Shown here: positions 1-8,107 of the stretch, piece by piece | Layout: the number at the start of each line of letters is the position of its first letter | How positions within the stretch are numbered: the stretch's first letter is position 1 | Origin: Pseudodesulfovibrio sediminis | Lineage (GTDB): Bacteria > Desulfobacterota > Desulfovibrionia > Desulfovibrionales > Desulfovibrionaceae | NCBI RefSeq assembly: GCF_020886695.1 | Contig: NZ_AP024485.1 | Coordinates: 1,249,001-1,313,000 of the forward strand | Direction: 5' to 3' | Length of the DNA: 64,000 nt | The notes under the pieces: generated by a model | Told to the model about the DNA's origin: nothing | What the model saw: the letters and a program-made list of their open reading frames with translations, nothing else | Databases searched by the model: none | Position numbers and translations under genes: made by a program

Positions 1-1417
1 TGTCGGCCACGGGAGGTTCCATGGAATCAGCCCACGTGCCGCCCAGAGCGCGGTGCAATGCCACGCGATACAGGAGCAGGTTGGTTTGCTCTTCGGCCAT
101 TGAAATTTCCAGTTCCTGTACGGAGAGCAGGGCGCTCAACACGGGCAGATAATCATCCAGTCCCTGTATATAGCGGCTGATAGCTTCGGACAGGCTGGTA
201 CGGGCCGCATCGAGTTGCAGGTTTCGGTCGTCCACATACTTCCTCTGCCACTTCTCCTGAACCAGCGCGTCTTCCACTTCCTTGAACGCGGTGTAGACCG
301 TCTCCTTGTAGACAGACAGCCTCTCGTCAACGACACCACGCGCCTTTTCAACCTCGGCCTCGCGATACCCGCCATCAAATATGGGACCGACAATGGACGC
401 GGCCAGGCCAAGCGCCCAGTTATTGAACACCGTAGCCAATTGGGTACCGGAATACGCACCGGTTCCGGTCAGGCTCAGGGAAGGCAGACGATCGGCCCTG
501 GCGGCAGAGACCAGCCAGTCCGCCGAAGACAGATTCATACCAGCCGCGCGGATGTCCGGTCGGTTGGCGAGCAGATCGGCAGGCAGACCCAGACCAGGGA
601 GTTCGCCCAGTTCGGGAAGCTCGGCGTCGCTGACCTCGATACTTCCTACAGGTTGTCCCATGAGCAGGGCCAGCTCATGCATGAGCAGTTGCTCCTCGGA
701 CTCGATGGGGGGCAGCAGCGCGGTCACCTGCGCCAGATTCTGCCGCTGCTGGTACACGTCCAATGCCGTTGATATGGAATTGCGAAATCGCAGTTCGATC
801 AGCTCAAGATACGTCTTGTTGGCCTTGATCTGCTCCTGCACGATGCGCTTTTTCTTGCGCTGTGTCTGAATCTCCAGCCAATGCTCCACGACCTCGCCGG
901 CCACTGTCATGGCAACGGTATGCAGGTCCTCCCGACTGGCAAGATAATCAAGGTCCCCTGAATTGGCATTGGCCTGAATACGGCCCCACAGGTCCACTTC
1001 ATACCCGGCACTCAATCCGATGGAATGGTTTTCCGTCCGGGTTGTTTTCCTGGCGTCGCCGTCATGCTCCCGTGTGTGGGAGTAGTCGCCAGTCATATCC
1101 AGGGTCGGATATTTGTCCGCGCTCGCCTGTGTGGCGGATGCGCCCAGTTGCCGGAGGGTGGACCATGCCTGCTCAATATCGAAATTGGCGGCCAGGGCCT
1201 TCTCCACCATGGAATTGAGTTCCGCGTTGCCGAAATCCTTCCACCATTTCCCCGGATCAGGTTCGTCATCCGAATACATGGTAAAGGCGACCGGAAGCGG
1301 CGCCATCGGTTCAACCCTCGGTGTGGGTTTGAAGGGGGAGCAGCCACTCATGATGGTAATCAGGCATACCACCGTAACCGCAACCCGCCAGGGGGAATGT
1401 ATATGAATCGTTTTCAC
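1..1417 (-). CDS. RND efflux outer-membrane lipoprotein, NodT/OprM family (3' end off the window)
   Basis: This is the outer-membrane channel of a tripartite RND efflux pump, cut by the left edge only a few residues before its end. I read it from a GTG start at 1417 with GGAG about 7 nt upstream; the frame stays open for 472 codons. A hydrophobic signal runs to a lipobox-like I-M-S-G-C, with the lipidated Cys near residue 26, followed by a proline-rich linker. Then comes the family's W-W-x-x-F and N-x-x-L-N-x-x-V-x-x-A-L pattern, and near the end L-H-R-A-L-G-G-T-W, typical of NodT-type C-termini. The membrane-fusion and RND genes should lie outside the window. It is divergent from the two-component pair at 1564-3644, a plausible regulator (inference). 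Confidence 0.85.
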   Translation of the reverse strand, partial: MKTIHIHSPWRVAVTVVCLITIMSGCSPFKPTPRVEPMAPLPVAFTMYSDDEPDPGKWWKDFGNAELNSMVEKALAANFDIEQAWSTLRQLGASATQASADKYPTLDMTGDYSHTREHDGDARKTTRTENHSIGLSAGYEVDLWGRIQANANSGDLDYLASREDLHTVAMTVAGEVVEHWLEIQTQRKKKRIVQEQIKANKTYLELIELRFRNSISTALDVYQQRQNLAQVTALLPPIESEEQLLMHELALLMGQPVGSIEVSDAELPELGELPGLGLPADLLANRPDIRAAGMNLSSADWLVSAARADRLPSLSLTGTGAYSGTQLATVFNNWALGLAASIVGPIFDGGYREAEVEKARGVVDERLSVYKETVYTAFKEVEDALVQEKWQRKYVDDRNLQLDAARTSLSEAISRYIQGLDDYLPVLSALLSVQELEISMAEEQTNLLLYRVALHRALGGTWADSMEPPVAD

Positions 1418-1563
1418 TCTGTGCTCCACTCGTTTTTTGTATGGGTATGGTATAAAGAAAAGATGTCGTGAGAGTGTTTGGGGCATGATAAAAAATGTTA
1501 TAAAATGTAAAAATCCGGTTGCGAGTCTTTTCTTCTCAACCCTTTTGTGAGTACGAAAACACC

Positions 1564-2274
1564 ATGGAAACAACTGGTCCCATCCTGCTCATAGACGACG
1601 ATGCGATGCTCCGGGAACTCGTGGTGGAATACCTTGAGGAATACGGCTTTACCGTCCACACCCTGCCCAACGGTCTGAAGGCGGTGGAAACGATACAGTC
1701 GATATCTCCCAGCACGGTTATTCTGGATGTCATGATGCCCGGCAAGGACGGCCTGGAAGTCCTCCGCGAAATCCGCACGGTCTCGACCGTTCCCGTGATC
1801 ATGCTCACGGCCAAGGGCGAAGACACCGACCGCATTGTCGGTCTGGAACTCGGAGCGGACGACTATATGGCAAAGCCCTTTAATCCTCGCGAGTTGCTGG
1901 CGCGTATCAAGGCCGTGCTCAGACGATTTGAAACCGCCATGCACGAAGGAACCGGCAAAGCCGATTCCACAACCCTCTCCGCGGGCGGGCTGACCCTCAA
2001 TATACCCAAACAGACACTGCTGGTGGATGACACCGAACTGGAACTGGCCCCCACTGAATTTCGTCTTCTCAAGGTGCTGATGTCCAACGTGGACAAGGCA
2101 CTGACGCGCGACAACCTCATGGACTTGGTATGGGACAAGGATTTTTCCGCCTATGACCGCAGCATAGACGTGCACATCAGCAAGCTGCGCTCTCAGCTCA
2201 AGCTGTTTGAAAAACACGCCAAGCGGATCAAGACCGTCTGGGGAACCGGCTATATGTTCGTAGGTGAAGCATGA
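1564..2274 (+). CDS. OmpR-family response regulator (CpxR-like)
   Basis: DNA-binding response regulator with an N-terminal receiver domain (residues about 6-120) and a C-terminal winged helix (about 140-235). The acidic pocket is D11/D12, the phospho-acceptor is D55 in V-I-L-D-V-M-M-P-G, and the conserved Lys sits in T-A-K-G-E-D. I chose the ATG at 1564 because it places the receiver domain at the usual distance from the N-terminus; a TTG at 1519 would add 15 poorly conserved residues. The Shine-Dalgarno of the chosen start is weak. Its stop overlaps the start of the kinase gene by 4 nt (ATGA), so the two are translationally coupled. Confidence 0.93.
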   Translation: METTGPILLIDDDAMLRELVVEYLEEYGFTVHTLPNGLKAVETIQSISPSTVILDVMMPGKDGLEVLREIRTVSTVPVIMLTAKGEDTDRIVGLELGADDYMAKPFNPRELLARIKAVLRRFETAMHEGTGKADSTTLSAGGLTLNIPKQTLLVDDTELELAPTEFRLLKVLMSNVDKALTRDNLMDLVWDKDFSAYDRSIDVHISKLRSQLKLFEKHAKRIKTVWGTGYMFVGEA

Positions 2275-3644
2275 AGATAGGCGGCCTCTATTTTCGCATG
2301 CTACTGGCCTTCGTGGTGGTCCAACTGATAGCCATACTCACCATGTTCACCCTGGTCCACATAGGCAAGATTCGCCCGCCGTTCACCCAGAATGCAAAGG
2401 AACGGACCTATGCTGCCAAACGTCTGGTCGAGCATGAACTCGCCGGAGCCAAAGCGATCTCCCCCGACCTGAAAAGTACATTGAATTCCATGCTGCAAAC
2501 GTTCGCCAGCGCTTTTCAGGGAAAGATATGGGTGACGAATCAATACGGAGACATCGTCAGCAGTTCCTTTCAAGGTCCTGTCCCCCTCACCGGGAATGAG
2601 ACCATCGATGTGCAAGAAAAGACCTCCGATGGGGACACGCTCTACCTGATGGAACGCAACAACCACAAGAACATGTACCTTGTGGGAGCCATCCCGTTTC
2701 ACAACGACACCCTGACCATCCATGTGCTGCATCAATGGAAGATGCACCGGGAAAAAGTCTGGTTTATGGAAGGGTTGCTGCTCATGTCCTTCATTGCGGC
2801 CCTGCTGCTCATCCCTGTCTCGCGAAAACTGGCACGCCCGCTCAATGCTTTGACGGATTCCGCCGAGCAGGTGGCGCGCGGCGATTTTTCCCCACGCGTC
2901 AACGTCACCGGATCAGGCGAAATATCCGTGCTCGCCAACGCATTCAATCACATGGCCGAAAATCTGGAAAGAATCGTCCAGGGAAGCCAGGAGCTCACAG
3001 CCAACCTTTCCCACGAACTCCGCAGTCCGCTTGCACGTATTCGTATTTCCCAGCAGATAATCATGGAACGGCTGGAATCGGGCAGAACCGACGGCACCCG
3101 TAAGCATGTGGAAAAGATGGAACGGGAGATCGACCATATGGATGGTTTGATCGACAAGATTCTCAAGCTCTCCAAGCTCGACATGCAGGAAACACCGCCC
3201 CATGACGACGTGGTGACCGTCAAAGACCTGATCGCCAAAACGGTCAACCGCCATCAGCCGCTCATAGATGACAAATCCATGCACGTGGTCCAGTCACACG
3301 CGGACGTCCCCCCGCTGCACTGTAACCGAGACAGCCTGCAGATTGCCCTCGACAATGTGCTGGTAAACGCCATCAAGTACAGCGCAGACAAGAGCACCAT
3401 CACCGTCTCAACCGAGTTCGACGGGGAGGAAACAATCATCCGCGTGACCAATCCGTATCCCCCGCTGTCACCGGAAGAACGCGAGGCGATCTTCATCCCC
3501 TTCAAACGACTGGGCTATGACGAGCAGGACGGCAACGGTCTGGGGCTGGCTTTTGCCAAAAAGATCATCACGGAACATGGTGGAAGCATGCATGCAACCA
3601 GCCAGAACGACACGTTCTGCATGACCCTGCGCCTCAAGGCCTAG
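2271..3644 (+). CDS. Membrane sensor histidine kinase (CpxA-like)
   Basis: Inner-membrane histidine kinase of 457 aa, partner of the upstream regulator. It has a first membrane segment at about residues 8-30, a periplasmic sensor of about 130 residues, a second membrane segment at about 165-185, then a HAMP linker, a HisKA domain with phospho-acceptor H248 in S-H-E-L-R-S-P-L-A-R-I, and a HATPase domain with the N-box N-V-L-V-N-A-I-K-Y-S and the G-N-G-L-G-L-A box. All motifs needed for autophosphorylation are present. The architecture is that of CpxA-type envelope-stress kinases; the stimulus is unknown. The 3' end overlaps the convergent hydrolase gene by 11 bp. Confidence 0.93.
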   Translation: MKIGGLYFRMLLAFVVVQLIAILTMFTLVHIGKIRPPFTQNAKERTYAAKRLVEHELAGAKAISPDLKSTLNSMLQTFASAFQGKIWVTNQYGDIVSSSFQGPVPLTGNETIDVQEKTSDGDTLYLMERNNHKNMYLVGAIPFHNDTLTIHVLHQWKMHREKVWFMEGLLLMSFIAALLLIPVSRKLARPLNALTDSAEQVARGDFSPRVNVTGSGEISVLANAFNHMAENLERIVQGSQELTANLSHELRSPLARIRISQQIIMERLESGRTDGTRKHVEKMEREIDHMDGLIDKILKLSKLDMQETPPHDDVVTVKDLIAKTVNRHQPLIDDKSMHVVQSHADVPPLHCNRDSLQIALDNVLVNAIKYSADKSTITVSTEFDGEETIIRVTNPYPPLSPEEREAIFIPFKRLGYDEQDGNGLGLAFAKKIITEHGGSMHATSQNDTFCMTLRLKA

Positions 3645-4209
3645 CCATCGACGCAATCTGCTCCAGCAGCCACCGCGTCCACAAGGCGTGCCCTTTGGCC
3701 GAGTAGTTGTCTGACAAGGGGTTCATGAAACCGTGGCCATAGGGAACCACATGGCAGGCGGTCTCGGGCAGGTCCTGAAGGACCTCGACCACACCTCCGA
3801 CATCAAAATGCGCTTCATGACAAGGAAAAATCAATGTTACCGGAATATGAGGAATGCGCTGCATCATTGTGCGGATTGACGAGCCATAAAACCCGATGGC
3901 ACCGACTGCCGGGCCGACCTTCGCTTCAGTAACCGCTGACCAGACCGCGCCAGCCCCTGCACTGAAACCCACCAGGCATACCGGGCCTGCTGCCCGCTCA
4001 AGCGCCTGCGCAACCCGCCGGGCATATTCGCCGTGACCACAGACCTCCTGATACCGGCTATACGCCTCTTCCTCACTGACAAAAGCAGGGTCGCTCCCCG
4101 CATACGGATCAATCACAGTGACCGTATGAGAACAGCGCTCCAATACGCGCACCATCTCATCCACGTGTGACGTCCGTCCCCATATCTCCGTAGCAAGAAG
4201 AATCTGCAT
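3634..4209 (-). CDS. Dienelactone-hydrolase-like alpha/beta hydrolase
   Basis: Small single-domain alpha/beta hydrolase of 191 aa with no signal peptide, so probably cytoplasmic. The nucleophile elbow is G-F-S-A-G (Ser83); a candidate catalytic His is H159 in Y-G-H-G-F, and D136 is a candidate acid. The length and the early G-R-T motif fit the dienelactone hydrolase family, though the classic Cys nucleophile of true dienelactone hydrolases is replaced by Ser. The substrate cannot be told. It follows the solute-binding-protein gene by 45 bp on the same strand and may be the last gene of that operon. A 7-bp inverted repeat in the gap (4224-4240) could partly separate them. Confidence 0.75.
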   Translation of the reverse strand: MQILLATEIWGRTSHVDEMVRVLERCSHTVTVIDPYAGSDPAFVSEEEAYSRYQEVCGHGEYARRVAQALERAAGPVCLVGFSAGAGAVWSAVTEAKVGPAVGAIGFYGSSIRTMMQRIPHIPVTLIFPCHEAHFDVGGVVEVLQDLPETACHVVPYGHGFMNPLSDNYSAKGHALWTRWLLEQIASMARP

Positions 4210-4223
4210 AGCTGTCGGCTCAG

Positions 4224-4240
4224 ACTCGACTCAGTCGAGT
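4224..4240. repeat. Short perfect inverted repeat
   Basis: ACTCGAC - TCA - GTCGAGT lies in the 45-bp gap between the solute-binding-protein gene and the hydrolase gene. It has no T-run, so it is more likely an operator or an mRNA-processing hairpin than a terminator. Confidence 0.4.
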
Positions 4241-4254
4241 AGACGTGAAAGCCC

Positions 4255-5619
4255 CTAGTTGGAGGGTTGAATCAGGCGCATTCTTTCCGCGGCCCATGCC
4301 ACGGCCTCGCGCGGTGAGACCCCTTCGTACAGCGTAGCGTTAAGCATGTCACCAATTACTCCCTCGGCTGATATCTGAGTCGCCTGCGGCATGAGCTGTC
4401 CATCGGAAAAACAAAAACATTTCAGCGAATCAAATCCCAACAGGATACTCTCCACCCGCTGTCTGGAGTAGTTTTGAAAAACCCCTTGAGGATCTCTGAA
4501 AAAGGTTTCGTGCATGGCGATATCTCGAAGCACCGGCATCATCCCGCCCGGGACCATGTGAAGCCACGAAATATAGGCGTCCTTTGTAAACAGAAATTTG
4601 ACAAAACGCTCGGTCGCTTCTTCCCGCACGGCATCACCGGTTTTCATGAGTCCAAGGGCGTGAAGCACGCCGAAACTCGCCTTTTCCGTTCCTGTAATCG
4701 TTGAAACAAAGCCTGTGTTGGACGAAAGCTGATAATCGAAAGGCGCCCCTTTCAGCTCCTTGAAGTGTTCACCTGTCAGGGAGTCCCCGGCAATGGCGGG
4801 AATGGCCAGATCATCCATGATGAATGTCGAATAGAACATCATCGCCATTTTTCCCTGAAGATAATAATCCCTTCCCCGCCACGTCTGATGTCCCGGCGGA
4901 GTATATCTGGCCAGCTCGTTATAAAACGCCACCGTTTTCACAGTCTGTGGCGAATCGAAAACAACCGTCCCATCCCGTGTCACCTCTTTCACTCCCGCTG
5001 AAAGTGCGAGGTGGGTAAAGACCTGCTCGGCATACGCGTCGCCTTTTGTGCCGATCAAAATGCCATAGCGGCCCTGCTGCGGATCATGAAAGGCCCTGGC
5101 GGCCTTCAAAATATTTTCCCAGGTATCGGGAGGAGCCAGCCCGCGCTTCTCAAACCAGTCTTTTCGATACCAGATGCCTTGAACCCAGCCATTGAAAGGC
5201 ACACCGCAATGCTCCCCATCAGCCAGTTGCAGCCGACGCAAGGTCCCGGCATAAAATCTCCCGCTGCCAATGGAATCGATACACTTCTCTGCGCCGGGAC
5301 AGTTGACCCACCCCTGATTGCTCAGGGCGACAACCAGATTCGACGCACAGCCCACCAAATCCGGACACGAATCCGAGTTTCTGACCCTAGCCAGTTCCTC
5401 GGCCATACTGTTTTCTCCGACACCTCGGATTTTGACTATGATGTCAGGATTGAAAATCATGAACACATCGGCAAGGTATCGAACGACCGCCTGTCTGTCC
5501 TGACTTGTTTCAGTTGTCCAGAACGTAATGGAGGTAGCCGCAACCGAAGGAATCGGAATGAGCAACACGAGACACACAAGCAGCGTCTTCCAACGGATCA
5601 GAGTCTTAGGTTGTGACAC
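4255..5619 (-). CDS. Extracellular solute-binding protein, family 1 (sugar type), without a transporter
   Basis: Periplasmic binding protein of 454 aa. An N-terminal signal peptide (residues about 10-28, ending V-A-A) is followed by the family-1 fold seen in ABC sugar importers: I-T-F-W-T at the start of the mature protein, then V-V-A-L-S-N-Q-G-W, G-V-P-F-N-G-W-V-Q-G-I-W-Y-R and, later, G-K-M-A-M-M-F-Y-S-T-F. No ABC permease or ATPase is nearby. Instead the gene starts 8 bp after the stop of a transmembrane cyclase with a periplasmic CACHE domain. That suggests it may present a ligand to the cyclase rather than serve import (inference). The ligand is probably a carbohydrate or polyol, from family knowledge only. 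Confidence 0.85.
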   Translation of the reverse strand: MSQPKTLIRWKTLLVCLVLLIPIPSVAATSITFWTTETSQDRQAVVRYLADVFMIFNPDIIVKIRGVGENSMAEELARVRNSDSCPDLVGCASNLVVALSNQGWVNCPGAEKCIDSIGSGRFYAGTLRRLQLADGEHCGVPFNGWVQGIWYRKDWFEKRGLAPPDTWENILKAARAFHDPQQGRYGILIGTKGDAYAEQVFTHLALSAGVKEVTRDGTVVFDSPQTVKTVAFYNELARYTPPGHQTWRGRDYYLQGKMAMMFYSTFIMDDLAIPAIAGDSLTGEHFKELKGAPFDYQLSSNTGFVSTITGTEKASFGVLHALGLMKTGDAVREEATERFVKFLFTKDAYISWLHMVPGGMMPVLRDIAMHETFFRDPQGVFQNYSRQRVESILLGFDSLKCFCFSDGQLMPQATQISAEGVIGDMLNATLYEGVSPREAVAWAAERMRLIQPSN

Positions 5620-5627
5620 GGTTCCCC

Positions 5628-7784
5628 CTATTTGACATCAAAACTCAACTCCCCACACCAGGCGGTATCCGGTGGAGTCACCGCATAGCTCTGCGCGAGT
5701 GTATGATATTTATCGACAAGGGAATCAGCCCCATAGAGGTCCAGCAGGGCAGAAAAAGCATCCACTGCACCGACAAAATTCCGTGCAAGGAACAGGTCCA
5801 TCGCGCCCTCCCATTCCCGCACCTTATTCATGGATTCAACGTCCACGGCAAAGGGAGCGAAAACACCTGTGGCGCCATGCCGGGTTCCAAGGAGTTCATA
5901 GACTCCCATCTCCACCGACGATCCCTTGGGCACGACCTTTCCGGCAAAGCGAAACAGGAACCCTTCTCCAGCCGCCCGCATGGTCGATTCACTGACCAGA
6001 ATGTCCGTTCCCATGTATTTGTTGAGCCCTTCAAGTCGAGAGGCGAGGTTCACCGCCGCACCCATGGCGGTGTAAGCCATGCGGTCCGATGAACCGATAT
6101 TGCCGACAACAGCCTCACCGGTGTGTACGCCCATCCGCGTCAGGAACTCAGGCTTCCCATTCTCCCGACGTTTCTGGTTGAAAGCCGTCAACACATCCCT
6201 GCACTCCAGCGCTGTCAGGCAGGCATGAAAGGCATGCTCGTCATCAGCCACCGGCGCGTTCCAGAAAACCATGATGGCGTCGCCGATATATTTATCTATG
6301 GTCCCGCCATTATCCAGAATGGTCTCTCCCATATCCTTCAAATACTGCGTAATACCACCGGTCACCTGCTCCGGCGTCAACTGCTCCGAAATGGTGGTGA
6401 AGTCCTTGATGTCGCTGAACAGGAACGTCATCATCCTGCGGTCGCCACCCAGTGTCGGGACAATCTTGTTGACGATCATCGATTCCACCAGCGGCTTGGG
6501 GATATACCGTCCAAAGACATTCAGCGTTTCACGCATGGTCTCCGAGGCCTTGCCCAATTCACGTATTTCAAAAATATGCGAGCGCACCTTGATGGGGGTG
6601 TCCAACTTGAAGGCCTTGATCTCTTCAAGACTCTTGGTCAACTCATTCAGAGGACGGCTGATCCGCTTGGAGACGATATAAATAACGGGAAAAAACAAAA
6701 AGAGCATACCCAGGGAAACCAGAATTGTCCGCTTGCCAACATCGGCGATAGGACCGGTGAACGAAGACTCGGGGATCGCCATACCTATGAACAGTTCTTT
6801 GCCATAGCTTTTGGGAAGCGGTGTCACGGCAACCAGATGCGAGACGCCATCGACCATGAGAGACTTGTTTTGGAGCGATTTGTCGCTGTCTTTCATGAAT
6901 TGCCGCATAAGCGCAGACAGGACCTTTGACCCGAGTGCGCCGACCTTGTTCCACTGTCCCGGTCGCCCATTATCCACGCCGATGCTGGTAACCAACCGAT
7001 CCAGCTTCGGGTAGGCATACACATCACCGTTGGCACCGAAAATCATGATCTCGCTATCCTTGCCCACCAATTGCGATTTCAAGAACCGGGACAAATTGGA
7101 CAAGGACAGATCCACGCCCACGACACCGTGAATCAACCCATCAAACCGACGCGATACGGTTATCCCCGGCTCTCCTGACAGGGAAAAGACATATACGTCA
7201 CTGAGCGTGGCAATATTCGTTTCATCCGTGGACTTGAACCAGGGCCGGTTTCGCGGATCATATTCCACGTTCAGGGTCGTTGACGACCCTACGGTGACAA
7301 ACCCCGCATCCAGAAACTTCCTCAACTCGTACCGCTGTCCGTCTGGCCGGTGACCGATGACTTGCGTATACCAGGCGGCTTGGCTCGGGATATTCAGACT
7401 TTTCTTCATGTTACCCCTGCCGTGCAAGGACGAGACGAGAAAAAAATCGCCATCTCCGAAACCGGTATAGATTGACGTAACATCTTTGTTTTGCTCAAGG
7501 AAATTGAAAAAAACATGTTCCAAAGGATGGGAGTGTATGGTAGCCTTTCTCTCTATGTTCGGAAAACTGACAGCGGTTGAAACCGTCCTGAAAGCCGTAT
7601 CAAAAAGCACTTTCGTCTTGTCTGCGACCGAGTCCTCGACCTGAGACAGCAATTGATGCGCAGCGATTACGGCAGCATCGGTGTTGCTTTTGTAGCCATA
7701 CCCGACAAGAATGGTAACGATCACCGACACGAGGATCGTAAAAACCATCAATATGTTCGCGTATAGAGGAAATATTATTTTCAT
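5628..7784 (-). CDS. Transmembrane class III adenylate/guanylate cyclase with CACHE sensor
   Basis: Nucleotide cyclase of 718 aa. An N-terminal membrane anchor (about residues 5-28) is followed by a large double-CACHE-type periplasmic sensor (to about 320), a second membrane segment, a HAMP-like linker and a class III cyclase domain (about 440-620). Catalytic features are intact: metal-binding Asp in F-S-D-I-K-D-F-T, the second Asp in K-Y-I-G-D-A-I-M with the purine-contacting Lys, and Y-T-A-M-G-A-A-V-N-L-A-S-R-L-E carrying the Thr, Asn and Arg of the active site. A tail of about 70 residues follows. I chose the ATG at 7784; a GTG at 7838 would add 18 unconserved residues. cAMP is the likely product. 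It is operonic with the downstream binding protein. Confidence 0.9.
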   Translation of the reverse strand: MKIIFPLYANILMVFTILVSVIVTILVGYGYKSNTDAAVIAAHQLLSQVEDSVADKTKVLFDTAFRTVSTAVSFPNIERKATIHSHPLEHVFFNFLEQNKDVTSIYTGFGDGDFFLVSSLHGRGNMKKSLNIPSQAAWYTQVIGHRPDGQRYELRKFLDAGFVTVGSSTTLNVEYDPRNRPWFKSTDETNIATLSDVYVFSLSGEPGITVSRRFDGLIHGVVGVDLSLSNLSRFLKSQLVGKDSEIMIFGANGDVYAYPKLDRLVTSIGVDNGRPGQWNKVGALGSKVLSALMRQFMKDSDKSLQNKSLMVDGVSHLVAVTPLPKSYGKELFIGMAIPESSFTGPIADVGKRTILVSLGMLFLFFPVIYIVSKRISRPLNELTKSLEEIKAFKLDTPIKVRSHIFEIRELGKASETMRETLNVFGRYIPKPLVESMIVNKIVPTLGGDRRMMTFLFSDIKDFTTISEQLTPEQVTGGITQYLKDMGETILDNGGTIDKYIGDAIMVFWNAPVADDEHAFHACLTALECRDVLTAFNQKRRENGKPEFLTRMGVHTGEAVVGNIGSSDRMAYTAMGAAVNLASRLEGLNKYMGTDILVSESTMRAAGEGFLFRFAGKVVPKGSSVEMGVYELLGTRHGATGVFAPFAVDVESMNKVREWEGAMDLFLARNFVGAVDAFSALLDLYGADSLVDKYHTLAQSYAVTPPDTAWCGELSFDVK

Positions 7785-8107
7785 ACCGGGTCCCACTGCG
7801 TAAGTATGAGTTGAAATTGCGAGCGGGCAGCCTTCCACAACCAGTTGAAACTAAAACAGTATTAGTGCGTTAGCATATTTCACACCTCCAAAACAACCAG
7901 TCTTTTAAAAACAATACCATAGATCGCAAAGCCCCCCCTCTGTTCACCTGTTCGCGACCACACCGTCTGCTCAGGTATATTTTGACAAATCAGGGATGGT
8001 ATCCAACATTGGTACAGACGGTGTTCGGTTTACCTTCCCAACAACTCTGCGTATGGGATGGACCGGCTCACTGGCCCCATTTCTGCACACAAACAGGACA
8101 AGAAAAC

